A stretch of 64,000 nt of DNA. Source: Suilimivivens sp045586385. GTDB lineage: Bacteria > Bacillota > Clostridia > Lachnospirales > Lachnospiraceae. This document shows positions 43,697-51,323 of the stretch, piece after piece. The stretch lies in the NCBI GenBank assembly GCA_045586385.1, contig JAZNAE010000011.1:186001-250000 (forward strand), given 5' to 3'. Every line of letters begins with the position of its first letter. The stretch's first letter is position 1. The position numbers and the translations under genes were made by a program. The notes beneath the pieces were generated by a model. That model saw only the letters and a program-made list of their open reading frames with translations, was not told the origin of the DNA and did not search any database.

Positions 43697-44803
43697 ATGC
43701 AGAAAGAGCAAAAGGATAGGGTAAAAAGGAAAAAGCATTTATCTTATAAAGGGGCATTACTGTCAGTAGTGTTGCTTGCTCTTTTGGTGTGTCTTTTTGC
43801 AGGCACATTGGTGGTAGTTGTGGATCCTTTCTTCCATTATCATAAACCTCTTGAAGGTTTTCCCTATCAGGTGGATAATCAATTGTCCCAAAATCCCGGC
43901 ATGGCTAAAAATATGGAGTACGACAGTGTTATTTTGGGTTCTTCCATGACGGTAAACTTTAATACCAACTGGTTTGAGGAATTGATGGGACTTAATACCA
44001 TCAAATTAAGCTACAGTGCTGCGTTCCCCAAGGACCAGGCCAATATCATGGAAATTGTGTTTGAGAATAATCCTGATGTGAAGAAGGTTTTTTTAGGGAT
44101 TGATGTGATAACTTATATGGGAGATGTGGACCAGACCAAGTATCCTATCCCGGAATATTTGTATGATGATAATTTGATGAATGATATTTATTATGTCTTA
44201 AATAAAGACGTACTTTTGGATTATGTGCTTCGTCCCATTGCAGATCCGGAACCTACGGATCTTGCTACGGTTTATGCAAGCTGGTGGACCGAGGAGTACT
44301 ATAGTGAGGAATGGGTTCTTCGTAATTATACATCACCGGAGCAGGTGGCAAAAGAGGCGGATGTCATGCAGTATCTGGAAGCGGTAAAGAAAAATCTGGA
44401 TGTGAATATTTGCCCTTTTATTGAGGAACATCCTGATACGGAATTTGTGATTTTCTTCCCGCCCTACAGCATTCTGTTTTGGAATAATGTGCTAAAGGAA
44501 AATCACCTGGATGCCACCATCATGGAATACCGTTATATTGCTGAGAAGTTAAATGCTTATGACAATGTGGAAGTGTATTTCTTCCCCGACAGGGAAGATA
44601 TTGTGCTCGATTTAAATAATTATGCGGATTACAGCCACTATCATCCTAAGTTTAACCGTTTTATGACGGAGTGCTTTGTGGATGGAACAGGACTTGTGGC
44701 GAAGAAAGGCAGCAGTGAAGGGAAGCCTATTGATGCGTATTTGGCGCATATGCTTTCTATGGTAGAAGAATTTGATTTTGAAGCCCTCTTGGATAAAAAA
44801 TAG
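43697..44803 (+). CDS. SGNH-like partner of MBOAT 3
   Basis: 368 residues with an N-terminal anchor (about 22-42). Motif I reads ILGSSMTVNF (S82, S83), and the C-terminal catalytic motif is DYSH with D311 and H314, then YHPKFN. This version differs from pairs 1 and 2: it lacks the SH extension and the LNY motif, and has a D-P-F-F-H-Y-H segment just after the anchor. It most resembles the AlgX/DltD-like hypothetical proteins that accompany MBOAT genes. It ends at a strong terminator. Confidence 0.7.
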   Translation: MQKEQKDRVKRKKHLSYKGALLSVVLLALLVCLFAGTLVVVVDPFFHYHKPLEGFPYQVDNQLSQNPGMAKNMEYDSVILGSSMTVNFNTNWFEELMGLNTIKLSYSAAFPKDQANIMEIVFENNPDVKKVFLGIDVITYMGDVDQTKYPIPEYLYDDNLMNDIYYVLNKDVLLDYVLRPIADPEPTDLATVYASWWTEEYYSEEWVLRNYTSPEQVAKEADVMQYLEAVKKNLDVNICPFIEEHPDTEFVIFFPPYSILFWNNVLKENHLDATIMEYRYIAEKLNAYDNVEVYFFPDREDIVLDLNNYADYSHYHPKFNRFMTECFVDGTGLVAKKGSSEGKPIDAYLAHMLSMVEEFDFEALLDKK

Positions 44804-44840
44804 TAGTGGATGTCATATGCACCCACTACTATTTTTTTAT
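44801..44840. terminator. Bidirectional terminator
   Basis: TAGTAGTGG pairs with CCACTACTA around a 13-base loop, with TTTTTTTATTTT after it on the plus strand and TTTTTTA after it on the minus strand. The plus-strand SGNH stop codon is its first three bases and the minus-strand 56-aa gene ends in its tail. Confidence 0.85.
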
Positions 44841-45007
44841 TTTATAAAAGTTCCGTAAATTTTCTCTTTTAAATTAGCGCGGAGATTAGCAGAAGCATTG
44901 CGCGCAGGAATATCTTGTACACTGGTGCGCCTTAATTCTTCAATTTCAATTAATTTCTCTCTAAGTTCTAATTGTTTTTCGCGTTGGTCATAAGTAATAA
45001 TCTCCAT
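44837..45007 (-). CDS. Small charged protein, 56 aa, unknown
   Basis: ATG 45007 to TAA 44839-44837. AAGGAG lies 12 bases before the start, slightly long. The protein begins MEIITYDQREKQLELREKLI, a charged helix, and continues with RRTSVQDIPARNASANLRA. It resembles short antitoxin or regulator-like proteins in composition only; no family is recognised. It begins 17 bp after the MerR-methyltransferase gene on the same strand and ends at the shared terminator, so it is probably co-transcribed. Confidence 0.6.
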   Translation of the reverse strand: MEIITYDQREKQLELREKLIEIEELRRTSVQDIPARNASANLRANLKEKIYGTFIK

Positions 45008-45024
45008 GATAAAAACGTTCTCCT

Positions 45025-46200
45025 TTAATATTTTTTGGCGATAAAAATCCCCGCTTCCTTGGTAATGTAAAATCCATTTTTGACCTTTGATTTGACAAAA
45101 GTCTTAAAATCGTCATAGTTGTCAATAATATATTGATTTTGATTTCCGTGACAGGAAAGGATATAGGAAATGAGGGCTTCCGGGTCGGTTACATTTAAGG
45201 AATCTTCGTAATCACGCCAACTTACGCTAGAGAACACTTTTTCAAGGATATCTTTTCCGTTTTCTTTTCCGAATTTTTCATAAAGGCTATCTGCGGAAAG
45301 GACAATTCTGTCATCGAATTTTGCAACCAATGCACTGATTTCTTTCATGTGATTGTTGCCATATGTTCCGAAAATGGCAATTCCGTCTTTTTTTAATACC
45401 CGGTAGATTTCGCTACATGCTTTGTCGATATCGTCACAATAAAACATGACATGATTAGCAATCACCACATCAAAACTACCATCTGCAAAGGGGAGCATCT
45501 GACAGTCACAAACACAGACGTTAAATTTGTCTCCTTCTGCATCGAAGCGTCTTTTTACGTCGCGGATCATTCCCTCCGAGATATCGGACAAAGTCACGGT
45601 GACGTGTCTTGGCAAGTCATAACCATTCCATAAGGAACCGTCGCCGCAGCCTACCTCCAAGACGTTCATTCCCTCCTTAAGAGCAATATTTTCAAGAACC
45701 CAGGGGAACCACAGTTGTTTGTTCTGAGAAAACAAAGTATGTAATTGGATGCGGGCGGAAATGTTGGAGGCATTTTTGTACTGGTTAACCAGACTCGATT
45801 CCATCCGGCTTAAGTTGATGATGTCAAACATCTGTGCCCAGTCGGCTTTCTGGTTGTTTTTTAGTTTTTCAGCCACGCCAAGTATGGATTTCGACACGAG
45901 GTCAAGCTGTTCAATACGGTTTTCCACAAGCTTGTGCTGGATTTCCAAGGATTTTGCGATATGTCTGTTGTCGTCGTCTATCATCATTTCTTTGATTTCA
46001 TGTAAAGAAAATCCCAGATATTTAAGCAGCAGGATTTGCTGCAGTTTACCTAAGTCTTCTTCGTTATAAAGCCTGGTACCAGTAGGCAGGACACAGGAGG
46101 GTTTCAAGATGTTTTTTTCATCGTAATAACGGAGAGTTTTCTTGGTAATATTTGTTTTTTTGGCAAATTCACCGGAAGTGTAATAGCCTTCTCTTTTCAT
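45025..46200 (-). CDS. MerR-type regulator fused to a SAM methyltransferase
   Basis: 391 residues. Residues 1-75 are a MerR winged helix (YYTSGEFAKKTNITKKTLRYYDEKN, here GEFAKKTNITKKTLRYYDE). A helical linker (76-130) corresponds to the dimer coil. Residues about 165-310 are a class I methyltransferase with VLEVGCGDGSLW (motif I) and LPFADGSFDVVIANHV (motif IV), plus a C-terminal extension to 391. In MerR proteins the C-terminus binds the effector; a full methyltransferase there is unusual and may sense SAM or a substrate, or may act as an enzyme under the control of the HTH domain. It is transcribed divergently from a small zinc-ribbon gene. Confidence 0.88.
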   Translation of the reverse strand: MKREGYYTSGEFAKKTNITKKTLRYYDEKNILKPSCVLPTGTRLYNEEDLGKLQQILLLKYLGFSLHEIKEMMIDDDNRHIAKSLEIQHKLVENRIEQLDLVSKSILGVAEKLKNNQKADWAQMFDIINLSRMESSLVNQYKNASNISARIQLHTLFSQNKQLWFPWVLENIALKEGMNVLEVGCGDGSLWNGYDLPRHVTVTLSDISEGMIRDVKRRFDAEGDKFNVCVCDCQMLPFADGSFDVVIANHVMFYCDDIDKACSEIYRVLKKDGIAIFGTYGNNHMKEISALVAKFDDRIVLSADSLYEKFGKENGKDILEKVFSSVSWRDYEDSLNVTDPEALISYILSCHGNQNQYIIDNYDDFKTFVKSKVKNGFYITKEAGIFIAKKY

Positions 46201-46242
46201 AAGTGCTTCCTCACATAATGATTGTCGATATTCTGCGATGTC

Positions 46243-46261
46243 TTAACGGATTTTTAACGGA
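46243..46261. repeat. Direct repeat TTAACGGA x2, 11-bp period
   Basis: TTAACGGA occurs at 46243-46250 and 46254-46261, one helical turn apart, 43 bp upstream of the MerR-fusion start and just before the promoter of the divergent gene. Such spacing suits a protein binding one face of DNA. MerR operators are usually dyads, so the binder is uncertain. Confidence 0.4.
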
Positions 46262-46269
46262 CAAAAATA

Positions 46270-46297
46270 TTGACTTTTTCTACCGAAAATATAAAAT
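46270..46297 (+). promoter_or_regulatory. Promoter for the zinc-ribbon gene
   Basis: TTGACT, 16-base spacer, TAAAAT, about 52 bp before the ATG. Confidence 0.5.
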
Positions 46298-46348
46298 TAT
46301 TTTGTAACTAAACAGACAATATTTGTTAAATAAAAGGGGAATTTTACT

Positions 46349-46702
46349 ATGATGTATATGCATTATTGCAAATGTTGTCACCATGTTTTTATGTTAAACG
46401 GACATAAAATGATATGTCCCAAGTGTACGGATGCGCTGACGGAGCTTCGCATTTCCTATTTGGACTATGTGAACTTAAATCCGCAGCAGCGAGCAGCTTT
46501 CAAGGAGTCTTGTGCTGACGAAGAGCAGTTACATAAGTTGAAAGCAAACTATCGTATGTACAAATACAGCAAGTGGTATAAGGAACTTCAGTCTCAGAAT
46601 GAGAACAACCTGCCCATTACTGTTTTGCTGTCATCAAAAGTGAAGAAAAACATGAGTGACCAAACAGTTGCCGCTGAAAATTTGACTAGCTATGCCAGTT
46701 AG
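46349..46702 (+). CDS. Small zinc-ribbon protein, unknown function
   Basis: 117 residues. The N-terminus is a likely zinc ribbon: HYCKCCHHVFMLNGHKMICP then KC, with two CxxC-type pairs. The rest is helical and charged (QQRAAFKESCADEEQ, KLKANYRMYKYSKWYKEL), ending in a polar tail. Good RBS (AGGGG). It is divergent from the MerR-methyltransferase and followed by a strong terminator, so it is monocistronic. It could bind RNA, DNA or protein; nothing more can be said. Confidence 0.75.
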   Translation: MMYMHYCKCCHHVFMLNGHKMICPKCTDALTELRISYLDYVNLNPQQRAAFKESCADEEQLHKLKANYRMYKYSKWYKELQSQNENNLPITVLLSSKVKKNMSDQTVAAENLTSYAS

Positions 46703-46714
46703 TTCTAAACGCCT

Positions 46715-46755
46715 AAGAGCTGCCTTGTTCTTTTGAACCGGGCAGCTCTTTTATT
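46715..46755. terminator. Rho-independent terminator after the zinc-ribbon gene
   Basis: AAGAGCTGCC pairs perfectly with GGCAGCTCTT (10 bp), followed by TTATTTTG. It lies between convergent genes. Confidence 0.85.
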
Positions 46756-46763
46756 TTGTTATA

Positions 46764-47099
46764 TTACAAATGGTAAACGGCAATGCCTGCAAAGATAAAC
46801 AGCATGCCCAGAAGTTTCTTTTTTGTTATTTTTTCTTGAAAGAAGAAGTAACTTAAAATCAGTACCATGATATAACCGGTGGCTTCTATGATTTGCACAT
46901 TGGTAAATTCCATGCCGGCATAAGCGATAATGGTCATAAACATGGATATAAACATCATGCCGTAACCGCAAATGACGTATACGTTTAAATATTCCCGAAT
47001 CCATGAACTGTATGTTTTTTCTGCACTTTTTTTCAGAAGTATCTGGGAGAAGGAAGCGATTAATACGGATAAGAGTAAAATGATAATGTGCATGTTCAT
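46764..47099 (-). CDS. SMR/EamA-type small membrane transporter subunit
   Basis: 111 residues with four membrane helices, a half-size DMT transporter. IIEATGYIMVLILSYFFFQEKIT is the EamA/SMR helix-4 region (here, ATGYIMVLILSYFFFQEK). Its start overlaps the end of a second small DMT gene by four bases, so the two probably form a heterodimer like ArnE/ArnF, which flips undecaprenyl-phosphate aminoarabinose. Several GT-C enzymes in the window need flipped lipid-linked sugars, and this pair is a candidate flippase (inference). Confidence 0.8.
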   Translation of the reverse strand: MNMHIIILLLSVLIASFSQILLKKSAEKTYSSWIREYLNVYVICGYGMMFISMFMTIIAYAGMEFTNVQIIEATGYIMVLILSYFFFQEKITKKKLLGMLFIFAGIAVYHL

Positions 47100-47455
47100 G
47101 CTTTTTCGCCCTCCTTACCGTTTAAAATAATGATGCCTGCGATGACAAGCAAAATGCCGCCAACCTTCGTGACCGTAATTTGTTCTTTGAACAGAAGTGC
47201 GCCCCAAATCATCCCCCAAATCAAAGTGATGGCTTTGTTGGCATAGGCAACGGACAATTCAAATTTTTTAATGATTTGCTGCCACAAAAGAGCATAAATG
47301 CCTAAGATTACAAGTTCTAATCCGTAGAACATGATAAAAGCGATACTGAAACTTTCCTGGCCGGATGCCAATTTTGCAACAATACTGTTGATACTATATA
47401 TAAAGAACACGGCTTGTAACATAAGAATATCTTTTATTTTTATGTTCTTTTTCAT
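47096..47455 (-). CDS. SMR/EamA-type small membrane transporter subunit, partner
   Basis: About 119 residues, four membrane helices. ATG 47455 is preferred (GGATAGGG a few bases upstream; the frame is open to 47497). WGALLFKEQITVTKVGGILL is the conserved EamA stretch before the last helix. It is first of the two-gene unit, overlapping its partner by four bases. Other members of the superfamily export drugs or metabolites, so substrate is open. Confidence 0.8.
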   Translation of the reverse strand: MKKNIKIKDILMLQAVFFIYSINSIVAKLASGQESFSIAFIMFYGLELVILGIYALLWQQIIKKFELSVAYANKAITLIWGMIWGALLFKEQITVTKVGGILLVIAGIIILNGKEGEKA

Positions 47456-47600
47456 TGTCCCTATCCTTTCATCTTGTATTTTTATTGATTTTACCACATG
47501 AAAATCTTAACGTATATTAATTTTTTATGAATATATGGATTTTTTTGTCCAATAATAGTAAAATAACAAGGAAATGCAAATGATTCAAGGAGATTTTTTT

Positions 47601-48605
47601 ATGAATAACGAACAAAATACATCCGTCCAAAATGAAAAAAAAGGCGGATTCAAAATTAATTTTCATATTGTTATAATTGTGGCGATTTTGTTGATTGCTT
47701 CTTTTTCCGTTTACAGACTGGTACGTTGGAATCAGGGTGCTAATACACAGGAGAGTGATGTGGAGGTAGATCCATCTGCTTTCGATGTAGAAACGTTGGA
47801 CATGATTATTCCTATGGATGCATCTAGACTGGAAGGACGTGAAGATGACGGTGTCACCACGATTTTATGTCTTGGAAACAATGCCTTTGCCGATATGAGA
47901 GGTGAAGGCGGGTTGGCATCTTTGATTGCAGAGAAGACAAACGCTGTGGTGTATGATTGCTCTTTTCCGGATTCTTCTGCTGCTTGCAAGTATCCTATTT
48001 ATAATCCGGAATACACGAGAGACCATTTTAACTTTTATTATGTAGTGGAATGTTTTCGGAATAATGAGTTTAAGGCGATTAATTCCATAGCCGGTGATGA
48101 AATAGACCCCAGATATCAGGAAGCGGTGGATGTTATGAAAACCGTGGATATGGATAAGGTAGATGTGATGATTGTGATGTATGACAGTACGGATTATAAT
48201 CAGGAAACACCTTCCGATAATCCGGATAGTCCTTATGACGTTACTGCTTTTACCGGCGCTATCCGTGCCACACTTAACAATATTGAAACGACATGGCCTC
48301 ATATCCGTGTGTTTGTGATGTCACCTACTTATGCCCAGTATCAAGATGCGGATGGTAATCTTTATAACGGAACGTTAAAGGATTTGGGGAACGGAACCTT
48401 AAACCATTACCTTGTAAAGGAAGCAGAAGCGGTAATGGATTGTGGCGTATCTTTTGTTGATAACTATTACGGAACCATCAATGAAGATAATTTCAAAGAA
48501 TATCTGGCAGACCATTGTCATTTAAACGATAAGGGACGCGAAAAGGTGGCCGACCGTATTGCTGAAATTATTAATACCCGTATGGGGGTTGTAAGTTCTA
48601 ATTAG
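47601..48605 (+). CDS. Membrane-anchored SGNH-like protein with altered nucleophile motif
   Basis: About 334 residues; ATG 47601 with AAGGAG nine bases before it. One anchor helix (about 23-42), then an SGNH-like domain. Where the nucleophile GDS is expected the sequence is ILCLGNNAFAD (N93, N94). Block III-like VMYDSTDYN and the terminal DHCH (D304 to H307) are kept. The Ser-to-Asn change argues against ordinary esterase activity and suggests a binding or pseudo-enzyme role. Compare the intact lipoprotein at 13489, which shares the YGTL.../HYLV..A region layout. It ends at a hairpin and is not in an operon. Confidence 0.7.
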   Translation: MNNEQNTSVQNEKKGGFKINFHIVIIVAILLIASFSVYRLVRWNQGANTQESDVEVDPSAFDVETLDMIIPMDASRLEGREDDGVTTILCLGNNAFADMRGEGGLASLIAEKTNAVVYDCSFPDSSAACKYPIYNPEYTRDHFNFYYVVECFRNNEFKAINSIAGDEIDPRYQEAVDVMKTVDMDKVDVMIVMYDSTDYNQETPSDNPDSPYDVTAFTGAIRATLNNIETTWPHIRVFVMSPTYAQYQDADGNLYNGTLKDLGNGTLNHYLVKEAEAVMDCGVSFVDNYYGTINEDNFKEYLADHCHLNDKGREKVADRIAEIINTRMGVVSSN

Positions 48606-48649
48606 ATACGATTTCTTAAGAAAAAATAAAAATTTGAAAAAAGTACTTG

Positions 48650-48675
48650 AAGGTGCCCTAAGGGCACCTTTTATA
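48650..48675 (+). terminator. Rho-independent terminator
   Basis: AAGGTGCCC pairs with GGGCACCTT (9 bp, three-base loop) followed by TTATAAT. Confidence 0.8.
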
Positions 48676-48698
48676 ATGTCCTTAGACAGCGAAAAGGA

Positions 48699-48727
48699 TT
48701 GTGCTGACATTACAAAAATGATATAAT
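48699..48727 (+). promoter_or_regulatory. Promoter for the GH25 gene
   Basis: Perfect TATAAT at 48722-48727 with a weak TTGTGC 17 bases upstream, 53 bp before the ATG. Confidence 0.5.
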
Positions 48728-48779
48728 ATTGGGGAGTGTGTTCAGCTATTAAGAAGAAATGAGCGAAGGAGTTACATAA

Positions 48780-51299
48780 ATGAGTTTTTTAAACCATAAG
48801 AGCAAAAAAAGAAAAGTTCAGAGATCAAAAGATATAGAGTGGATGGACTTCGATATAGACGAAGAATATGACTACGAAGATGAAGAATACTACGGCGATG
48901 AAGACGATGGGTATTATGCCGATGAGGACGACGAATACTACGGCGAGGAAGACGGCGAGTACTACGAAGATGAATCCTACGGGGACGAAGAGTACTACGG
49001 CGACGAAGATGGCGAGTACTACGAAGAAGAATCCTACGGGGACGAAGAGTACTACGCTGACGAAGATGGTGAATATTACAGCGACGAAGACGATGAATAC
49101 TACGGCGACGAAGATGACGAGTATTACGAAGACGACGAATATTATGAGGATGAGCCTACAGGCTTTGGAAAAGTAATTGCGTTCTTTACAAACATGAGTG
49201 CCGTTGACCATATCACACTTTTTATGGGAATTGTGATTTTACTTGTTGCCGGAACAGTGGGAGTGGTAATGCTTGGCAATAAGTTAAATAATGACCAGAT
49301 AGCAACTTTTGCGGAAGTCGGCGTGGGGATGGAAGATATTCCGGTTATCGGTGAACAGGGCCTTTTAGCGATTGCAGATGCACAGCTTGCAAAAGAAATT
49401 GCGGCAGAGATGACAGAAGAAGAGCCGGAAGTAGCAGAAGAAGAAAACGGAAAAACGACCGTTGTGCTGAATATGACATCCATTCAGAAGGATTTGAAGA
49501 TTAAATTTACCAATAAGAAATCAGGCAAACTGGTACCCAATATTCTTTTTGAGGTAGAAATTACCAAACCTTCAGGAGATACTTATCAGATGAAGGATGA
49601 TGACAAAGACGGTATTATATATCAGAAGGATATTGAGCCGGGCAAATATAAAGTAGCAATTATCGGACCGGAGGATTTGGAGGATTACAGCTTTAGTACA
49701 GAGCCGGTATCCATTACTGTCCGCGATACCATTGAATATAAAAAGGTAGAAATTGCAGACGAAATCAAGACAGAAGCCCAGGTAAACGCTGCAGTGGAAG
49801 ATACCAAGGTGAATGAAACCGTGGTGGAATCTGTCAATACCGATACGGTAGAGTGGGTAGAGTCTACCAAGACCTTAATTGAAGGAACAGAAGAGACCGT
49901 AGAAAGCTATGAAAAGGTAGATAAGAAGAATATTGTGGATCCCACAGAAAAGGCTGCTGTCGGATTCCGATTGCTGGCAGAACTGGGAGACGGCGAAGGC
50001 GGCGACAGTGGAGACGAAGGCGGCGATGGCAGCGAAGACGACGGAACTGAAGGCGGTGGTGACGGAAATGAAGGTGGCGACGGCGGAAACGAAGGCGGCG
50101 ACGACAGCGGAAGCGATCCCACACCGACACCTACAAAGGAACCCACACCTACCCCCACAGAGTCACCCACACCTACTCCAACAGAGTCACCTACGGCGGT
50201 ACCCACAGCGGCACCTGCAGAGTCACCGGCGGCGCCTCCTACAGCATCACCCACAGCGACGGCGAGTGCAACGCCCACGGCAGCGCCTACGGCAAGCCCT
50301 ACAGCAACCCCTACGGCAAGCCCTACAGCAACACCTACAGCAAGTCCTACGGCAACGCCCACAGCGACACCTACGGCAACGCCTACAGCGAAGCCTACGG
50401 AACATCCGGCCAAGTCAGATACAAAGAGCAGTTTAAAGACGACCTCCGGAGAAAAGCTTTATGTAAAGGGCAGTGACGGAAAATTCAGGGAAGCAAAATA
50501 TGCAGATTACTTTAATGGAGACATTAGCGCCTTTTATAAAAAAGTAACCAAGACCACCGGTGAATATCGTTACACCGGATGGCAGACGATAGACGGTTCC
50601 ACATATTTCTTTGACAAAAACGGAAATAAGGTAACCGGTGAACAGGTTATTCAGGGAGCAAAATATAACTTTAACGCCAATGGTGTACTTGACAGCGGTT
50701 CCGGAAATCTAGGTATTGACGTTTCCAAGTGGAACGGAAATATTGACTGGAATGCGGTAAAAAGCAGCGGTGTTTCCTATGTTATCATCAGATGCGGTTA
50801 TCGCGGATCGACAACGGGAGCATTGATTGAAGATCCTACCTTTAAGAAAAATATCCAAGGTGCACAGAATGCGGGCCTTAAGGTGGGAATTTATTTCTTT
50901 ACCCAGGCAATGAATGAAGTGGAGGCGGTAGAAGAAGCATCCATGGTCCTTAGCTTGATTAAGGGATTTAATATTTCCTATCCGGTATTCCTTGACGTGG
51001 AGGCCAGTCACGGCCGTGCGGATGCCATCAACCCGGCGACAAGAACGGCGGTATGTAAAGCATTCTGCCAGACAATCCAGAACTCAGGATATAAAGCAGG
51101 AATTTATGCGAACAAGACATGGTTCGAGAGCTATATGGACACACCCAGTCTGACGGGTTACAAATTGTGGCTTGCCCAGTATGCGGCAGCACCCACATAC
51201 ACACGTACCAGATATGATATGTGGCAGTATTCTTCCAAAGGAAGCGTTGCCGGTATCAGCGGAAATGTAGATATGAATATCAGTTATATGGGATACTAA
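48780..51299 (+). CDS. Membrane-anchored GH25 muramidase with acidic Tyr-rich cytoplasmic tail
   Basis: 839 residues. Domain order: basic start (1-18); an Asp/Glu/Tyr repeat region (about 19-130) built on EYYGDEDD-like units; one membrane helix (about 145-166); an extracellular region with a Cna-B-like beta domain (about 225-325); a Gly/Asp/Glu-rich spacer (400-446); a Pro-Thr-Ala-Ser linker (447-543); a choline/cell-wall-binding-like repeat (GWQTIDGSTYFFDKNGNKV); and a C-terminal GH25 domain. GH25 motifs are IDVSKWNG with D647, FLDVEAS with D739 and E741, and the final NVDMN. GH25 enzymes cut the MurNAc-GlcNAc bond of peptidoglycan. The acidic tail should be inside the cell, which is unusual. 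It precedes rmlB by 24 bp and may open that operon. Confidence 0.88.
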   Translation: MSFLNHKSKKRKVQRSKDIEWMDFDIDEEYDYEDEEYYGDEDDGYYADEDDEYYGEEDGEYYEDESYGDEEYYGDEDGEYYEEESYGDEEYYADEDGEYYSDEDDEYYGDEDDEYYEDDEYYEDEPTGFGKVIAFFTNMSAVDHITLFMGIVILLVAGTVGVVMLGNKLNNDQIATFAEVGVGMEDIPVIGEQGLLAIADAQLAKEIAAEMTEEEPEVAEEENGKTTVVLNMTSIQKDLKIKFTNKKSGKLVPNILFEVEITKPSGDTYQMKDDDKDGIIYQKDIEPGKYKVAIIGPEDLEDYSFSTEPVSITVRDTIEYKKVEIADEIKTEAQVNAAVEDTKVNETVVESVNTDTVEWVESTKTLIEGTEETVESYEKVDKKNIVDPTEKAAVGFRLLAELGDGEGGDSGDEGGDGSEDDGTEGGGDGNEGGDGGNEGGDDSGSDPTPTPTKEPTPTPTESPTPTPTESPTAVPTAAPAESPAAPPTASPTATASATPTAAPTASPTATPTASPTATPTASPTATPTATPTATPTAKPTEHPAKSDTKSSLKTTSGEKLYVKGSDGKFREAKYADYFNGDISAFYKKVTKTTGEYRYTGWQTIDGSTYFFDKNGNKVTGEQVIQGAKYNFNANGVLDSGSGNLGIDVSKWNGNIDWNAVKSSGVSYVIIRCGYRGSTTGALIEDPTFKKNIQGAQNAGLKVGIYFFTQAMNEVEAVEEASMVLSLIKGFNISYPVFLDVEASHGRADAINPATRTAVCKAFCQTIQNSGYKAGIYANKTWFESYMDTPSLTGYKLWLAQYAAAPTYTRTRYDMWQYSSKGSVAGISGNVDMNISYMGY
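48859..49152 (+). repeat. In-frame tandem repeats coding acidic Tyr-rich units
   Basis: Degenerate repeats of GAcGAnGAcGAnTAcTAcGGc type, giving units such as EYYGDEDD, EYYEDESYGDE and EYYADEDGEYY. A longer unit of about 60 bases (SYGDEEYYGDEDGEYYEEE type) is present twice. This is a coding repeat in the GH25 gene. Confidence 0.85.
50118..50405 (+). repeat. Pro-Thr linker repeat in the GH25 gene
   Basis: Repeated acN-cc codons coding PTPTPTESP, then PTASPTATP units. Six- and twelve-base periods are visible. The stretch is prone to length variation by slippage and encodes an extended wall-spanning linker. Confidence 0.85.
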
Positions 51300-51323
51300 G
51301 AATAAACAGAAACGGAGAAAGTT

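Noticed and set aside
48859..49152. CRISPR-like regular repeats
   Set aside because: Repeats are degenerate, contiguous, in frame and without spacers; no cas genes nearby.
48825..49211. Minus-strand open frame of 128 codons, very hydrophobic
   Set aside because: Antisense of the acidic Tyr-rich repeat, whose codons read as Val/Ile/Phe on the other strand; not a real membrane protein.
49907..50413. Minus-strand open frame of 168 codons rich in Val, Gly and Ala
   Set aside because: It is the antisense of the Pro-Thr linker repeat of the GH25 gene; low-complexity composition and no RBS.
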